Shown here: positions 16,717 to 25,633 of the stretch, in pieces
How the letters are laid out: the number at the start of each line of letters is the position of its first letter
Position numbering within the stretch: position 1 is the first letter of the stretch
Source of the DNA: Myxococcus stipitatus
GTDB lineage: Bacteria; Myxococcota; Myxococcia; Myxococcales; Myxococcaceae
NCBI RefSeq assembly: GCF_037414475.1
Contig: NZ_CP147913.1
Coordinates: forward strand, 3,038,001-3,102,000
Reading direction: 5' to 3'
Length of the DNA: 64,000 nucleotides
Position numbers and translations under genes: made by a program
Notes under the pieces: generated by a model
The model's database searches: none
Seen by the model: only the letters and a program-made list of their open reading frames with translations
Told to the model about the DNA's origin: nothing

Positions 16717-17715
16717 TCAGAGGAAATTCCACCGCCACGTGCGCACGTCCGCGGGGTTGGCCAGCTCCAGCTCGAAGGTCAGCATCTCGTAGCGCTCGAA
16801 CTCGCGCGAGTCCACGCGCAGGAACGTCATGCCCGCGTGGTTCTGTCCTCGCAACGGCGACACCGTGAAGGACAGCTCCGCGTCGAAGGCCACCTTGTAG
16901 AAGAGGCAGAAGCCATCCACGCGCCCCTCCTCCATCACCGGCCGCTCGAAGCGGACGCGGCTGGGCAGGCCGTCCGCCGTCATCGTCTCCAGGTCGAAGG
17001 CGAAGACGGGCTCCGGATCGCACAGCAGGTGGTCCACCTCGTAAGAGCGCACCACGCGGGTGAAGTACGACGGGTTCATCGCGTCGCGCAGCGTCTGAAG
17101 GCAGCTGTAGTCCACGCTGGGGAAGCGCTGGCTCCAGATGAAGGGGATGCAGGCCTCGTCGCGCAGCTGCACCGGCTCCACGAAGACCTCGAAGCGGTTG
17201 GGGAGGATGCGGCCTCCGGGCCTGAGCAGCCGCGAGCGCAAATCCAACATCCGAGGCACCAGCCCCGCGTCGAAGAGCGCCTCGCCCAGCAATTCGTGCA
17301 GCAGCACGTCCACCTTCCCCGGCGTCTGGAAGTTCCACGGCTGCACCCGCACGAAGTCAATGTCTTCCAACCCGTTGCGTCGTGCGACCCAACGCGTCGT
17401 GTCGAGCAGGCGCGAGCCGTCCACCGCGTACAGGTGCCTGGGGCGCCGCGACGCGGCCAGGAAGGTGCGCAGCCCCGTCCCCGAGCACACGTCCATCACC
17501 ACCTGCCCGGGATGCACGTAGCGCTCGCAGGCCTTCTGCCACGCCAGCACCCGCGCGGGGTCCGCCAAGGCCGTGTCCTGGGGCATGGGACTCGACAATG
17601 ACAGACTGTCCGGCACCACGTTGCGCAAGGGCAGCTGCGAGACCAGCGGGAGGTGGCTCAAACGAGACCGCAAATCCATCAATGCCTGCCGCGGCAGGTC
17701 GAGCAGATTGGGCAT
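16717..17715 (-). CDS. PRMT-like class I SAM-dependent methyltransferase
   Basis: A 332-residue methyltransferase. SAM motif I is MDVCSGTGLRT near residues 74-84, with acidic Asp99 at the end of strand 2. Residues 136-151 (DVLLHELLGEALFDAG) sit where protein arginine methyltransferases carry the double-E loop, and the C-terminal half looks like the PRMT beta-barrel (PVQLRDEACIPFIW; PLRGQNHAGMTFLRV). The double-E loop is only partly conserved, so arginine methylation is a suggestion. The ATG at 17715 is preferred over upstream in-frame starts because AGGGGAAG precedes it. Confidence 0.7.
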   Translation of the reverse strand: MPNLLDLPRQALMDLRSRLSHLPLVSQLPLRNVVPDSLSLSSPMPQDTALADPARVLAWQKACERYVHPGQVVMDVCSGTGLRTFLAASRRPRHLYAVDGSRLLDTTRWVARRNGLEDIDFVRVQPWNFQTPGKVDVLLHELLGEALFDAGLVPRMLDLRSRLLRPGGRILPNRFEVFVEPVQLRDEACIPFIWSQRFPSVDYSCLQTLRDAMNPSYFTRVVRSYEVDHLLCDPEPVFAFDLETMTADGLPSRVRFERPVMEEGRVDGFCLFYKVAFDAELSFTVSPLRGQNHAGMTFLRVDSREFERYEMLTFELELANPADVRTWRWNFL

Positions 17716-17877
17716 GACTTCCCCTGAGGGGTGGGTCGGAAGTCCGCGCTCCGGCGCGCGCTCCGAACAGGGAATACACATGATGCTGGAATTACAGACT
17801 AAGTCCCCATCCAGCGCGGGGGTAGGGTCTTTGTCCCCGTCTGAACAGGGCCCAGGTCCGCCAGCAAACACAACACA

Positions 17878-18681
17878 TCAATGGGGAGCGGGCGCGTGGG
17901 AGTCCGGGTGCCCCGCATGGCGGGCGCGGCGCGAAAGCCAGTCATGGAGGAAGGCACGCACGGCGGGGTGTTGTGACTCACGGAACACCGTCGGGGAGGC
18001 GTGTTCGACGATGCGGCCCTCGTGCAGCAGCGCCAGGGAATCGCCGACCTGGAACGCGGTGCCCACATCCGGGGTGATGACGAGGGAGGTGGCCTTCAAC
18101 TGTTGCCTGCCCGTGAGGATGACCTCCACGACGGACTGCGTCTTGAGCGGGTCCAACCCCGCCGTGGGGTCGTCGTAGAGGAGGATGCGCGGCTCCATGA
18201 CGATGGCGCGGGCGAACGCCGCGCGCTTGAGCATGCCACCCGACAGCTCGGCGGGGAGCAGCGCCGAGGCCTCCTCCAGTCCCACCCAGGCCAGCACGCG
18301 CCGCACGCGGGCGAGCACCTCGCGCTCGGGGAGCCCCAGCCGCTCTCGAAGAGGGAAGGCCACGTTGTCCTCGACGCTGAGCGAGTCGAACAGGGCCCCG
18401 CCCTGGAACAGGATGCCCAGCTTGCGGCGCACGCGCGCCAGCCCCGCGGTGTCCAGGCGCGCCAGGTCCTCGCCCTCCACGAGCACCTGCCCCTGGTCCG
18501 GCTTCAGCAGCCCGTCCACATGCTTCATCAACACCGTCTTGCCTGAGCCGGAGACTCCGAGCAGCACGCAGGTGGAGCCTTCGCGCACCACCAGGTCCAC
18601 GCCCCGCAGCACCGGCTGCCCGTCGAACGACTTGTGCACGCCCACCAACTCGATGGCCGCGCGCGGCGCGGGATTGCTCAT
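17878..18681 (-). CDS. MlaF-like ABC transporter ATP-binding protein with altered catalytic residues
   Basis: A 267-residue ABC ATPase closest in pattern to the Mkl/MlaF group. Walker A is GVSGSGKT (42-49), the Q-loop glutamine is Gln93, and the signature is LSGGM (146-150). Two catalytic positions differ from the family. The Walker B glutamate is aspartate (ILLYDDPTAGLDP, Asp171), and the H-loop histidine is proline (VITPDV, Pro204). No MlaE permease or MlaD gene lies beside it. It may be a slow or non-hydrolysing ATPase with a regulatory role, or a decaying gene; codon usage is normal. The start at 18681 follows a 146-bp gap from the upstream methyltransferase gene. Confidence 0.82.
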   Translation of the reverse strand: MSNPAPRAAIELVGVHKSFDGQPVLRGVDLVVREGSTCVLLGVSGSGKTVLMKHVDGLLKPDQGQVLVEGEDLARLDTAGLARVRRKLGILFQGGALFDSLSVEDNVAFPLRERLGLPEREVLARVRRVLAWVGLEEASALLPAELSGGMLKRAAFARAIVMEPRILLYDDPTAGLDPLKTQSVVEVILTGRQQLKATSLVITPDVGTAFQVGDSLALLHEGRIVEHASPTVFRESQHPAVRAFLHDWLSRRARHAGHPDSHAPAPH

Positions 18682-18827
18682 GACTCGCCCCCGGCGCCCG
18701 CGCACCGAGCGAGGGCGCGGGCCTGACAGTGGAACAGGCAGTGTCGCCGCCCGATTCCACCGCCGCGAGCCGTCTTCCAGTCCGGGCCCGACGCTCCCCG
18801 CTCAACACAGCGGGAAGCGATGATGGC

Positions 18828-21800
18828 TCAAGAGCCCTGCTGAACCTTCGCGCCGAACGCCTTCAGCCGCTCACACGCCTTCACCAGCTTCTCCTGGGGA
18901 ATGGAGAAGACGGCGCGCACCCGCTCGGGGTCCGAGCACCAGGGTCCACCGTTGAGCACCACATGCGTGTGCTCGTACACGATGCGCGGCAGGTTCTCTG
19001 GAGTCAGCCGCTCCCCATCCACCACGCGGCCCAGCCAGGACGTCATGCGAGGCGCGAGGAACAGTCCCCCCGCGTCCCCGGCATCCGAGGAGCGCCCATC
19101 CTCCGACAGGGCCTGCGCGAGCAACTCCCGCTTCTGCGCCAGCTCCCGGCGCATCTTCGTCAGGAACGTGCGCAGGGAGCGATGCCGGGCCCCGTAGAGC
19201 AGCTGCCCCTCCGGGCTGCGCGCATAGGCCGCGTACAGGTACGCCGCCGCACGCGCGGTGACCAGGTGCAGCACCCCGGGCCCCGCGTCACGCACCGCCG
19301 AGGCCAGCGTCCTGTCCCGCGACGCCAGCCAGCCCACGCGCAGGCCCCCCGCCGCGAACTCCTTCGACAGTCCGCCCAACACCACGGTTCGAGCGCCCAC
19401 CCCGGGCACCGCGCCCTCCAGCGTCACCGGGCTGTGCACCGTCTCCGACGTGGGGCTGGTGAGGTTCACCAGTCCGAAGATTTCATCGGACACCAGCAGG
19501 CATCGCTGCTCCACGACGTAGTTGGCCAGCGCCACCAGGTCCTCGCGGGCCACGTAGACACCCGTGGGGTTCGACGGCTGGGAGATGACCACCGCATCCG
19601 GCGCGCCCTGCCCCCGCCGCCCCAACAACTCCGCCAGCGTCCCCTGCTCCACCTGGCATCCCGCGGAGACGAACGTCGGCGGCAGCACGCCGTAGCAAGG
19701 CGTCACCACGAAGACCCGAGGCACCCGCCCCAACCGCCGGCGCAACGCCACACCCAGGTGGTGGATGAGCGGCCAGACACCCGGCGCGACCACCAGCTCC
19801 TCTGGAGCGTAACGCGCGGCGCGTGTCTCCAGGAGATAGGCGGCCACCGTCTCGGACAACCCCGTCTGCGCGCCATCCTCACGCGGCGCGGCGGCGGCAG
19901 CGATGAGGCCCTCCACCAACGACTGCGGCAGCGGCCCCTCGTTCTCTCCGTAGTCCAGGCGCACCAACTCCGCGTCGTCCTCGCGGAACACCTTGGGCGC
20001 GAAGGCGGGGAAGCCCGACAGCGCGCGGATGCGGGACGAGCGTGGCAGCGGCGACACCGGTGAGCGGCGGGGCCCGGGAGGCTCCGGCTCCGCGAAGGAG
20101 ATTCGGAACGACAGGAGGTCCGAGAACGTGCGCTCGTAGAACCACTGCGCCAGCGTGCTGATGCGCGAGTACGTCACCTCCGCGGCCACCTCCAGGTCCG
20201 CGCGCAGCGGCTCCGGCACGGGCAACAGCAGCGTCAGCTCCAGGTCCGGCCACACCGCGTTCTTCACCAGGCCATAGAGCACGACGAGGTTGGGCGCATA
20301 GGGCTCGCGCGCCAGGAACTCGAACAACGTGAGCGGCTCCACCTCGCCGGTGATGTTGAAGAAGGCGCTCTCGTCCAGCACCACCCAGATGCCCCGCCGC
20401 GCCGCCTCCGCGATGATGTCGCGCAGCACGGAGAGGTTGGTGCGCTCGCCCTTCTCCACCGTGAGCAGCACCATCTTCACGTCGAACGCGGACAACAGCC
20501 GGCGAATCTCCTCCAGCGTGGTGTGCGTCACCGTGGCGCGCACGCCCGCCTTCTCCAACGCCCGCGCGTAGAGCGGATGCAGGTTGCGCGACACCAGCAC
20601 CTCGTCGCCCACGTCACACGTGGCCAGCAGCAGCGAGTACACCGCCTGCTCACGCTCGGGCGCGACGAACAGCTCGTCCTGCCCCAGCCTCAGGCCGAAG
20701 TAGCGCTCCAGGTAGCGCACCAGCTGTCGCCGGAAGGACGCATCTCCCGCCTCGTGCGCGTACGGCAGCAAGGGCCCGCTCGCCAATCGCTTCGCGAGCG
20801 CCGCGACGAAGCCCAACTGCTCGGGCGACGCGGCGCCCAGGTCCAGCTCCTCCTGGAGCGAGGCGATTCCCAGCTCACGCAGGGACTGGCGCAACGACAG
20901 CGTCTCGCGCGGGCGCGTCAGGTGCGCTTCCCAGACCGCCACCTCGTGCCACACGGCGTGCCCCGCCTGGAGCCAGCCCAGCGCGGTGGCCGCGCGCAAC
21001 GGCTCCGGGCTGCGAGCCTCCATGAAGAATTCGAACTCGCGCCCCGTGCGCTGCTCCAGCGCCACCAGCGGCCGGATGTCCGTGTCCGCCGCCTGACGCA
21101 CCCGCCGCGCCACACGCACCCGCGTGGAGAAGCCTCGCCGGGTGAACATGCGGTCGATGATGGGGCGGCCCGGACGGCCCGCGAGGTTCAGGAGCAACCG
21201 GCCCGAGGGCGCCAATCGCTCGGGCGCCTCGTCGAGCAGCCTCGCGATGAGCCCCAGACCGAAGTGGTCCTCGTAGACGTTCTGCAGCGTGCAGTAGTTG
21301 GACAGGTCATACAGCGCCTGCTCATCCGCCTGGGACAGCTCCGCGGGCAATTCCTCCGTGCGCAGCACTTGCGGGATGCAGCCCACCACGAAGTCCCAGC
21401 CGGGCTCCGCGGGCACGCCGCGCAAGAGGTCGCTCTCAGCGAAGGACAACCGCGAGACGAGCGCCTCGTCGCCGTTGAGCCACGCGTTGCAGCGGGCCAC
21501 CACGGGCGAGTGCGGATTGAGGTCCGCGCCATGGACCTGTGACAGGCGCGTGAACTTCGCCAGCGCGATGCAAATCCACCCCGAGCCCGCGCCCACCTCC
21601 ACCAGCCGCTTGCCCGCGTACTCATCCAACGGAACGCTGAGCAGCCCCTCCAGGAAGGTATAGGCCCAGGACTCCGGCGCGAAGATGGAGGGCAGCAGGA
21701 AGAGCTCCAGCCGCTCCTGCGAGGCCCCCACCGCCACCGTCACCGTCACCAGCCGCAGCGGCGCGGACTCGGGCTGCTCCCGGGCCAGCTCCGCCAACTC

Positions 21801-21908
21801 GCGCAGCTCCACCTTCGCGCGGGCGCGCCGCTCCGGATGGGCCAGGTCCTCGGACAACGCGCGCAGAAGATGAAAGGCCTCTCGAGGAGATGACGGATAG
21901 GTCGGCAT
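18828..21908 (-). CDS. Plant-type methionine S-methyltransferase fused to PLP aminotransferase-fold domains
   Basis: A 1026-residue protein. The N-terminal 300 residues closely resemble plant methionine S-methyltransferase, which makes S-methylmethionine from methionine and SAM. Shared features are LFLLPSIFAPESW (70-81), SAM motif I EVGAGSG (104-110), VGCIPQ (175-180), SNYC...EDHFGLGLIAR (203-223), RQAADTDI (271-278) and REFEFFME. A middle segment (about 390-600) looks like a degenerate aminotransferase fold. The C-terminal third is a full fold-type I aminotransferase with SNPTG (Asn780), SDEIFG (Asp808) and the PLP Schiff-base lysine Lys849 in GGLSKEFAAGG; the Asn-Asp spacing of 28 matches aspartate aminotransferase. 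Plant enzymes, as I recall, lack this lysine. The ATG at 21908 has a TTGACA-type promoter upstream. Confidence 0.85.
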   Translation of the reverse strand: MPTYPSSPREAFHLLRALSEDLAHPERRARAKVELRELAELAREQPESAPLRLVTVTVAVGASQERLELFLLPSIFAPESWAYTFLEGLLSVPLDEYAGKRLVEVGAGSGWICIALAKFTRLSQVHGADLNPHSPVVARCNAWLNGDEALVSRLSFAESDLLRGVPAEPGWDFVVGCIPQVLRTEELPAELSQADEQALYDLSNYCTLQNVYEDHFGLGLIARLLDEAPERLAPSGRLLLNLAGRPGRPIIDRMFTRRGFSTRVRVARRVRQAADTDIRPLVALEQRTGREFEFFMEARSPEPLRAATALGWLQAGHAVWHEVAVWEAHLTRPRETLSLRQSLRELGIASLQEELDLGAASPEQLGFVAALAKRLASGPLLPYAHEAGDASFRRQLVRYLERYFGLRLGQDELFVAPEREQAVYSLLLATCDVGDEVLVSRNLHPLYARALEKAGVRATVTHTTLEEIRRLLSAFDVKMVLLTVEKGERTNLSVLRDIIAEAARRGIWVVLDESAFFNITGEVEPLTLFEFLAREPYAPNLVVLYGLVKNAVWPDLELTLLLPVPEPLRADLEVAAEVTYSRISTLAQWFYERTFSDLLSFRISFAEPEPPGPRRSPVSPLPRSSRIRALSGFPAFAPKVFREDDAELVRLDYGENEGPLPQSLVEGLIAAAAAPREDGAQTGLSETVAAYLLETRAARYAPEELVVAPGVWPLIHHLGVALRRRLGRVPRVFVVTPCYGVLPPTFVSAGCQVEQGTLAELLGRRGQGAPDAVVISQPSNPTGVYVAREDLVALANYVVEQRCLLVSDEIFGLVNLTSPTSETVHSPVTLEGAVPGVGARTVVLGGLSKEFAAGGLRVGWLASRDRTLASAVRDAGPGVLHLVTARAAAYLYAAYARSPEGQLLYGARHRSLRTFLTKMRRELAQKRELLAQALSEDGRSSDAGDAGGLFLAPRMTSWLGRVVDGERLTPENLPRIVYEHTHVVLNGGPWCSDPERVRAVFSIPQEKLVKACERLKAFGAKVQQGS

Positions 21909-21918
21909 GGCGCGCGCG

Positions 21919-21947
21919 ACTGTCCCGGGCTCACCGCCGGGTGTCAA
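21919..21947 (-). promoter_or_regulatory. Candidate sigma-70-type promoter
   Basis: On the minus strand a perfect -35 hexamer TTGACA (21947-21942) is followed by a 17-bp spacer and GACAGT (21924-21919) as a weak -10. The -10 ends 10 nt before the ATG of the methionine S-methyltransferase homologue, so the leader would be very short or absent. Confidence 0.5.
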
Positions 21948-22064
21948 CGCGGACGTGGCGCACGGACGCAACGCTTTGGCGCCGTGGCTCCAATCAAGAA
22001 TCGAGGCCTGGGCCGTAATAGGGATGTGTCGGGTGGGCAGTAACGGAAGGGACGGCTGGAAACG

Positions 22065-22532
22065 ATGAAGTCGGTCACGCTCGTGGATAGACCCCGTGGT
22101 GGAGAGGGGGCACTGATGGAACTCAACTTCTGGTCGCCGGGCAGCTCCGGCGTGCAGGGCAGGATGAGCACGGTTCCCATGCGGAGCCGAGTCGTTCGGG
22201 ACCCCGCGTGTGTTCGTTGGGAGGCCATGCGGTGGCGCCGTCAGCTTCGCAATCCGGACGGATTCGAGGCGCGGGTGTCGCGTGCCCAACTGGTCGCCAT
22301 GCTCCTCGCGGAGAACATGGACGTGGACGCGGAGGTGGCCCGCTTCGCGGGTGCTGCGGACGACGCGGAGAACATCACCATCCTCCAGGTGCTGCGCTTC
22401 GCGGACCTGTTGACGCGGCGCATGCATCTGGCCGGGTCGGATGACCAACTGCTCCAGCTCGCGCACCTGCGCCGCAACACCGAGGACCTGGCGGAGCGAA
22501 TGATTGAGTGGACCAACCAGGACCGGCTGTAG
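22065..22532 (+). CDS. Hypothetical protein
   Basis: A 155-residue protein that I do not recognise. It has no signal peptide, membrane segment or known motif; the C-terminal half looks helical (DAENITILQVLRFADLLTRRM) with alternating acidic and hydrophobic residues. An internal ATG at 22116 could also serve as the start. It is divergent from the methionine S-methyltransferase homologue, 156 bp away, and is followed by a strong hairpin. Confidence 0.6.
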   Translation: MKSVTLVDRPRGGEGALMELNFWSPGSSGVQGRMSTVPMRSRVVRDPACVRWEAMRWRRQLRNPDGFEARVSRAQLVAMLLAENMDVDAEVARFAGAADDAENITILQVLRFADLLTRRMHLAGSDDQLLQLAHLRRNTEDLAERMIEWTNQDRL

Positions 22533-22600
22533 CGCTGGTGGTTGACCATTCGACAGTCTCGTCGGATTCGACACGCTCGGGCTGAGAGGGCGGACACACG

Positions 22601-22633
22601 TGGGAGGCAGGGGCTCGAAGTCCCCGCCTCCCA
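22601..22633 (+). terminator. Strong hairpin terminator
   Basis: TGGGAGGC (22601-22608) pairs with GCCTCCCA (22626-22633), and GGGG (22610-22613) pairs with CCCC (22622-22625). One bulged A and an 8-nt loop remain. It lies 68 bp after the preceding stop codon. Confidence 0.6.
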
Positions 22634-22860
22634 TGCGCGCCGAGGCCGAGGTGGGGGGAGTGGTCGAACCGGCGGGGAGGGGGGGCCGGTGGAGTGGCGC
22701 AGAGCGGACTGGCTTCGCCTCGCTGCTCCACCGGAGTCGTACCCGACGGCGCGAGCGGGCTCTTGGTCCCGCGCCTGTTCCACACGGACTTGAGGAGCCA
22801 CCCCACACGGTGCGCGCGAGCGCCTTGACAGGGGTGGAGGGGCGCTGCTCTCACGGGGGG
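22634..22860. other. Noncoding stretch before the secreted protein gene
   Basis: Together with the preceding hairpin, 22533-22860 forms a 328-bp gap between genes. Beyond the hairpin I see no convincing coding sequence, palindrome or structured RNA. It presumably holds the promoter of the gene at 22861. Confidence 0.4.
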
Positions 22861-24249
22861 ATGGTCACCTCGCTCGTCCTCGCCGCCGCGCTGGCGGCCA
22901 CTCCGGCCCCCCGCTCCGCCTCCGCCGCGCAAACCGTCGTACATGTCCCCAAGCTGGACGCGATGACGGGGCTCACCGCCTTCCTGGAGCGCGCGGGTGT
23001 CCATGCGCCGCTGTTGAGGCCCTCGGCATGGCGCGCGGAGCTGCATCCGTTCCTCACCATCGACCCCACGAAGCCGGAGACGTTGACCGCCGTGGGACTG
23101 GACCCCTCGGGGCCCGCGACGGTGTCGCTGCGCGCGGATGGCCGGGTGTCCTGCATGCGCGTGACGGACGCGCAGGTGTTCCAGGCCCAGGCGGCCGAGG
23201 CCATCACCGCGGCGGGAGGTGAGGCGGTCAAGCCCGCCACGTCGAAGGGCGTGACGACGGTGAGCGCGGGGCGCTCGGCGGGCGGGGCGATGGGCTACGC
23301 GCTGAAGGGCAAGGAGGTCTGCGCGTACGGGGCGACGGAGGGTGGAGGGCCCGCGCTGTTGAAGGAGGCGGTGAAGCTGGTGGGCAAGGCGCCCGCGCCG
23401 GATGCGCGGCTGAGCAAGGTGTCGGGGGTCGCGTTCATCGCCACGGGTGGAACGGTGGTGGGGTTGGATGGGACGGCGTCCGCGCTGAAGGCGGATGGGA
23501 CGGCGACGAAGTTGCCGCTGCCCCCGTTCCAGGCCCAGGGCGTCAGCCCCTATGCGTCGATGAAGCCCGAGGGCCTGTTGTTCTCCCGCGTGGCGGTGGC
23601 GCCGGCGGGACTGCCCCAGGCGGTGGGCTCGCTGCGCGCGAACATCCTGGCGCTGTGCCCCTCCTGCCCCAAGGAGCAGGTGCAGAAGTCGGCGGACGCG
23701 GTGACGAAGCAGCTCACGGGGAACATGTTGGTGAACATGAGCAACGTGCAGGTGCGCGGCTCGCTCAAGGCGCCCGAGGCGCGCTTCTTCGCGGTGAAGC
23801 AGGCGTTGGTGGCGGAGGTGAAGGACGCGGCGGCGATGAAGGCCGCGCTGGCGCCGCTGGGCTCCATGCCGGGCGCGAAGGCGCTGGAGGATGGCTGGTC
23901 GTTGGCGGTGAAGGGCGGGAGCGTCTTCGTGAAGTTGAAGGGCAAGCACCTGGTGGTGGGCAACGACGAGACGGTGACGCGGGCGACGATGGAGGCGCTG
24001 CCGGAAGCGCAGGCGAAGCTGGAGCGCGCGGTGGACTTCACGCTGGACCCCAAGCTCCTGGCGCGAGGGCTCTCCCAGGTGTCGCTCGCGGATGTGCTGT
24101 CGGACGAGCAGCTCGCCGCGATGTTCGCCGTCAGCTCCGAGCTGGGCCCCCTGCTGTCGCGCAGCGAGCGCATCACCGGGTGGATGGAGAGTGTGCCCGG
24201 TGGGGCGCACCGCTTCTTCCTCGACTGGACGCTGCCCGCCTCCAGGTAG
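22861..24249 (+). CDS. Secreted hypothetical protein
   Basis: A 462-residue protein starting MVTSLVLAAALAATPAPRSASAAQ, a signal peptide with a plausible AxA cleavage site near residue 23. The mature part is rich in Ala, Gly, Lys and Val. A CPSCPKEQ pair of cysteines near residue 268 and several repeated phrases (KGKEVCAYG, KLKGKHLVVGNDETVTRA) recall DUF3352-like proteins that evaluate periplasmic substrates, but the match is not firm. The end is 12 bp from the end of the convergent protease gene, with no room for a separate terminator. Confidence 0.65.
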   Translation: MVTSLVLAAALAATPAPRSASAAQTVVHVPKLDAMTGLTAFLERAGVHAPLLRPSAWRAELHPFLTIDPTKPETLTAVGLDPSGPATVSLRADGRVSCMRVTDAQVFQAQAAEAITAAGGEAVKPATSKGVTTVSAGRSAGGAMGYALKGKEVCAYGATEGGGPALLKEAVKLVGKAPAPDARLSKVSGVAFIATGGTVVGLDGTASALKADGTATKLPLPPFQAQGVSPYASMKPEGLLFSRVAVAPAGLPQAVGSLRANILALCPSCPKEQVQKSADAVTKQLTGNMLVNMSNVQVRGSLKAPEARFFAVKQALVAEVKDAAAMKAALAPLGSMPGAKALEDGWSLAVKGGSVFVKLKGKHLVVGNDETVTRATMEALPEAQAKLERAVDFTLDPKLLARGLSQVSLADVLSDEQLAAMFAVSSELGPLLSRSERITGWMESVPGGAHRFFLDWTLPASR

Positions 24250-24261
24250 CCGCGCGCGTCT

Positions 24262-25419
24262 TCACGCGGGCCGCTCCTGACGCCAGCGCCGGGACTCGCG
24301 CTCGGCGCGCTCCTCGCGCGTCTGGAACAGGGCCATCCCGCGCTGCACGTCGTCGACGTCCAGCGTCCCCACCAGTTGCCCGCCCGCGTCCACCACGGCG
24401 ACCAGCGGCACCTCGCTCTCCAACATGAGCCGCAGGGCGCGCCAGCCGTTCTCCTCCATCGGCGCCACGGGCACCGGGCGCATCACCTCGCGCGCCGTCC
24501 TCCGAATCCGCTCGGCCTCCGGGACGCGGCGCACCTCCTCCACGCCCACCGCCCCCACCGGACGCCCTGCATCCATCACCGGCAACACCCCGCGCCGCTC
24601 ACGCCGCAAGTCCCACAGCGCATCCTCCAACGACACATCCGCCTCCATCCCCACCGCTCGCGGCGTCATCAACTCCGCCACCCGCACCCGCTCCAGCACG
24701 GCCTTCATCCTCGCCTGCCGCGCCTCTCCCTCCGCGCCCATGTAGATGAAGAACGCAATCACCAGCAGGAAGGGATTGAGCGTCACCAGCCCCCACACCG
24801 CGAACGCCACCGCGAAGCCCCGGCCCACCAGCGACGCCACCCGCGTCGCGCGCACCGGGCCCAGTCTCCCCACCAGCAGGGCCCGCAGAATCCGTCCCCC
24901 ATCCATCGGGAACGCCGGCAGCAGGTTGAACAGCCCCAGGAACACGTTGAGGGTGGCCAGGTAGAAACACGCGAACTGGAGATGGAACGCGCGCGTGCCA
25001 TCCACGCCCCACGTCGCCAACCCGAAGAGCCCCGCCAGCGCCAGGCTCGTCAGCGGCCCCACCAGCGCCATGAGGGCTTCATCCCGAGGCCGGGGCGGCG
25101 CCTCCGTCAGCTCCGACACACCGCCCACCATCATCAGGGTGATGGACCGCACCTGCCCACCCCGGCGCAGCGCGTACAACGTGTGCGCCAGCTCGTGGAT
25201 GAGAATCGACGCGAACAACCCCACCGCCACCCCCAGCCCCCACAGCCCGGACACCCCCATCCCCTGAGCACCGGGGATGTGGGCCACCTCCGCCGCCCTG
25301 CGGAATGCGCCGCTGAACAGATAGGCCAGCAGCGGAAGAATCAGCAGCAGCGAGACATGGACCCGGATGGGAATGCCGCGCAGCGAGCCCACCTTCCACG
25401 CACCTCGCGTCTGGCGCAT
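24262..25419 (-). CDS. Site-2 protease (M50 family) with CBS domains
   Basis: A 385-residue membrane metalloprotease. The zinc motif HELAH is at residues 75-79 inside a membrane helix, and the third ligand is Asp173 in LLPAFPMDGGR. About six hydrophobic helices occupy residues 20-230, and two CBS domains follow from about 245 to the C-terminus, which usually bind adenine nucleotides and control activity. Such proteases cleave membrane-bound regulators, for example anti-sigma factors; the substrate here is unknown. GGGAGG lies close upstream of the ATG. Confidence 0.9.
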   Translation of the reverse strand: MRQTRGAWKVGSLRGIPIRVHVSLLLILPLLAYLFSGAFRRAAEVAHIPGAQGMGVSGLWGLGVAVGLFASILIHELAHTLYALRRGGQVRSITLMMVGGVSELTEAPPRPRDEALMALVGPLTSLALAGLFGLATWGVDGTRAFHLQFACFYLATLNVFLGLFNLLPAFPMDGGRILRALLVGRLGPVRATRVASLVGRGFAVAFAVWGLVTLNPFLLVIAFFIYMGAEGEARQARMKAVLERVRVAELMTPRAVGMEADVSLEDALWDLRRERRGVLPVMDAGRPVGAVGVEEVRRVPEAERIRRTAREVMRPVPVAPMEENGWRALRLMLESEVPLVAVVDAGGQLVGTLDVDDVQRGMALFQTREERAERESRRWRQERPA

Positions 25420-25633
25420 CGTCGCCTCCCGCTCTCATCCTCCGTCCCACATCCCCGGTGCGCACGGTGCCAGGGTCGACGCGTTCGCCCGCCCGGCTCC
25501 TGAGTGTCCGCTCCCGAGCCATCCAGCTGTCCACCCCCGAGCACCCCGCCGCTCCTCCACGCGCGCCCCACCCCTCCGCGGCTACCGTTCCCCCGCCCGG
25601 TCACCGGCCGGTTCCCCCTCTACCGGAGGCTCC

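Noticed and set aside
21909..22808. Upstream extension of the methionine S-methyltransferase frame to 22808
   Set aside because: The frame stays open only by chance in GC-rich DNA. It would overlap the gene at 22065, and the homology begins just after 21908.
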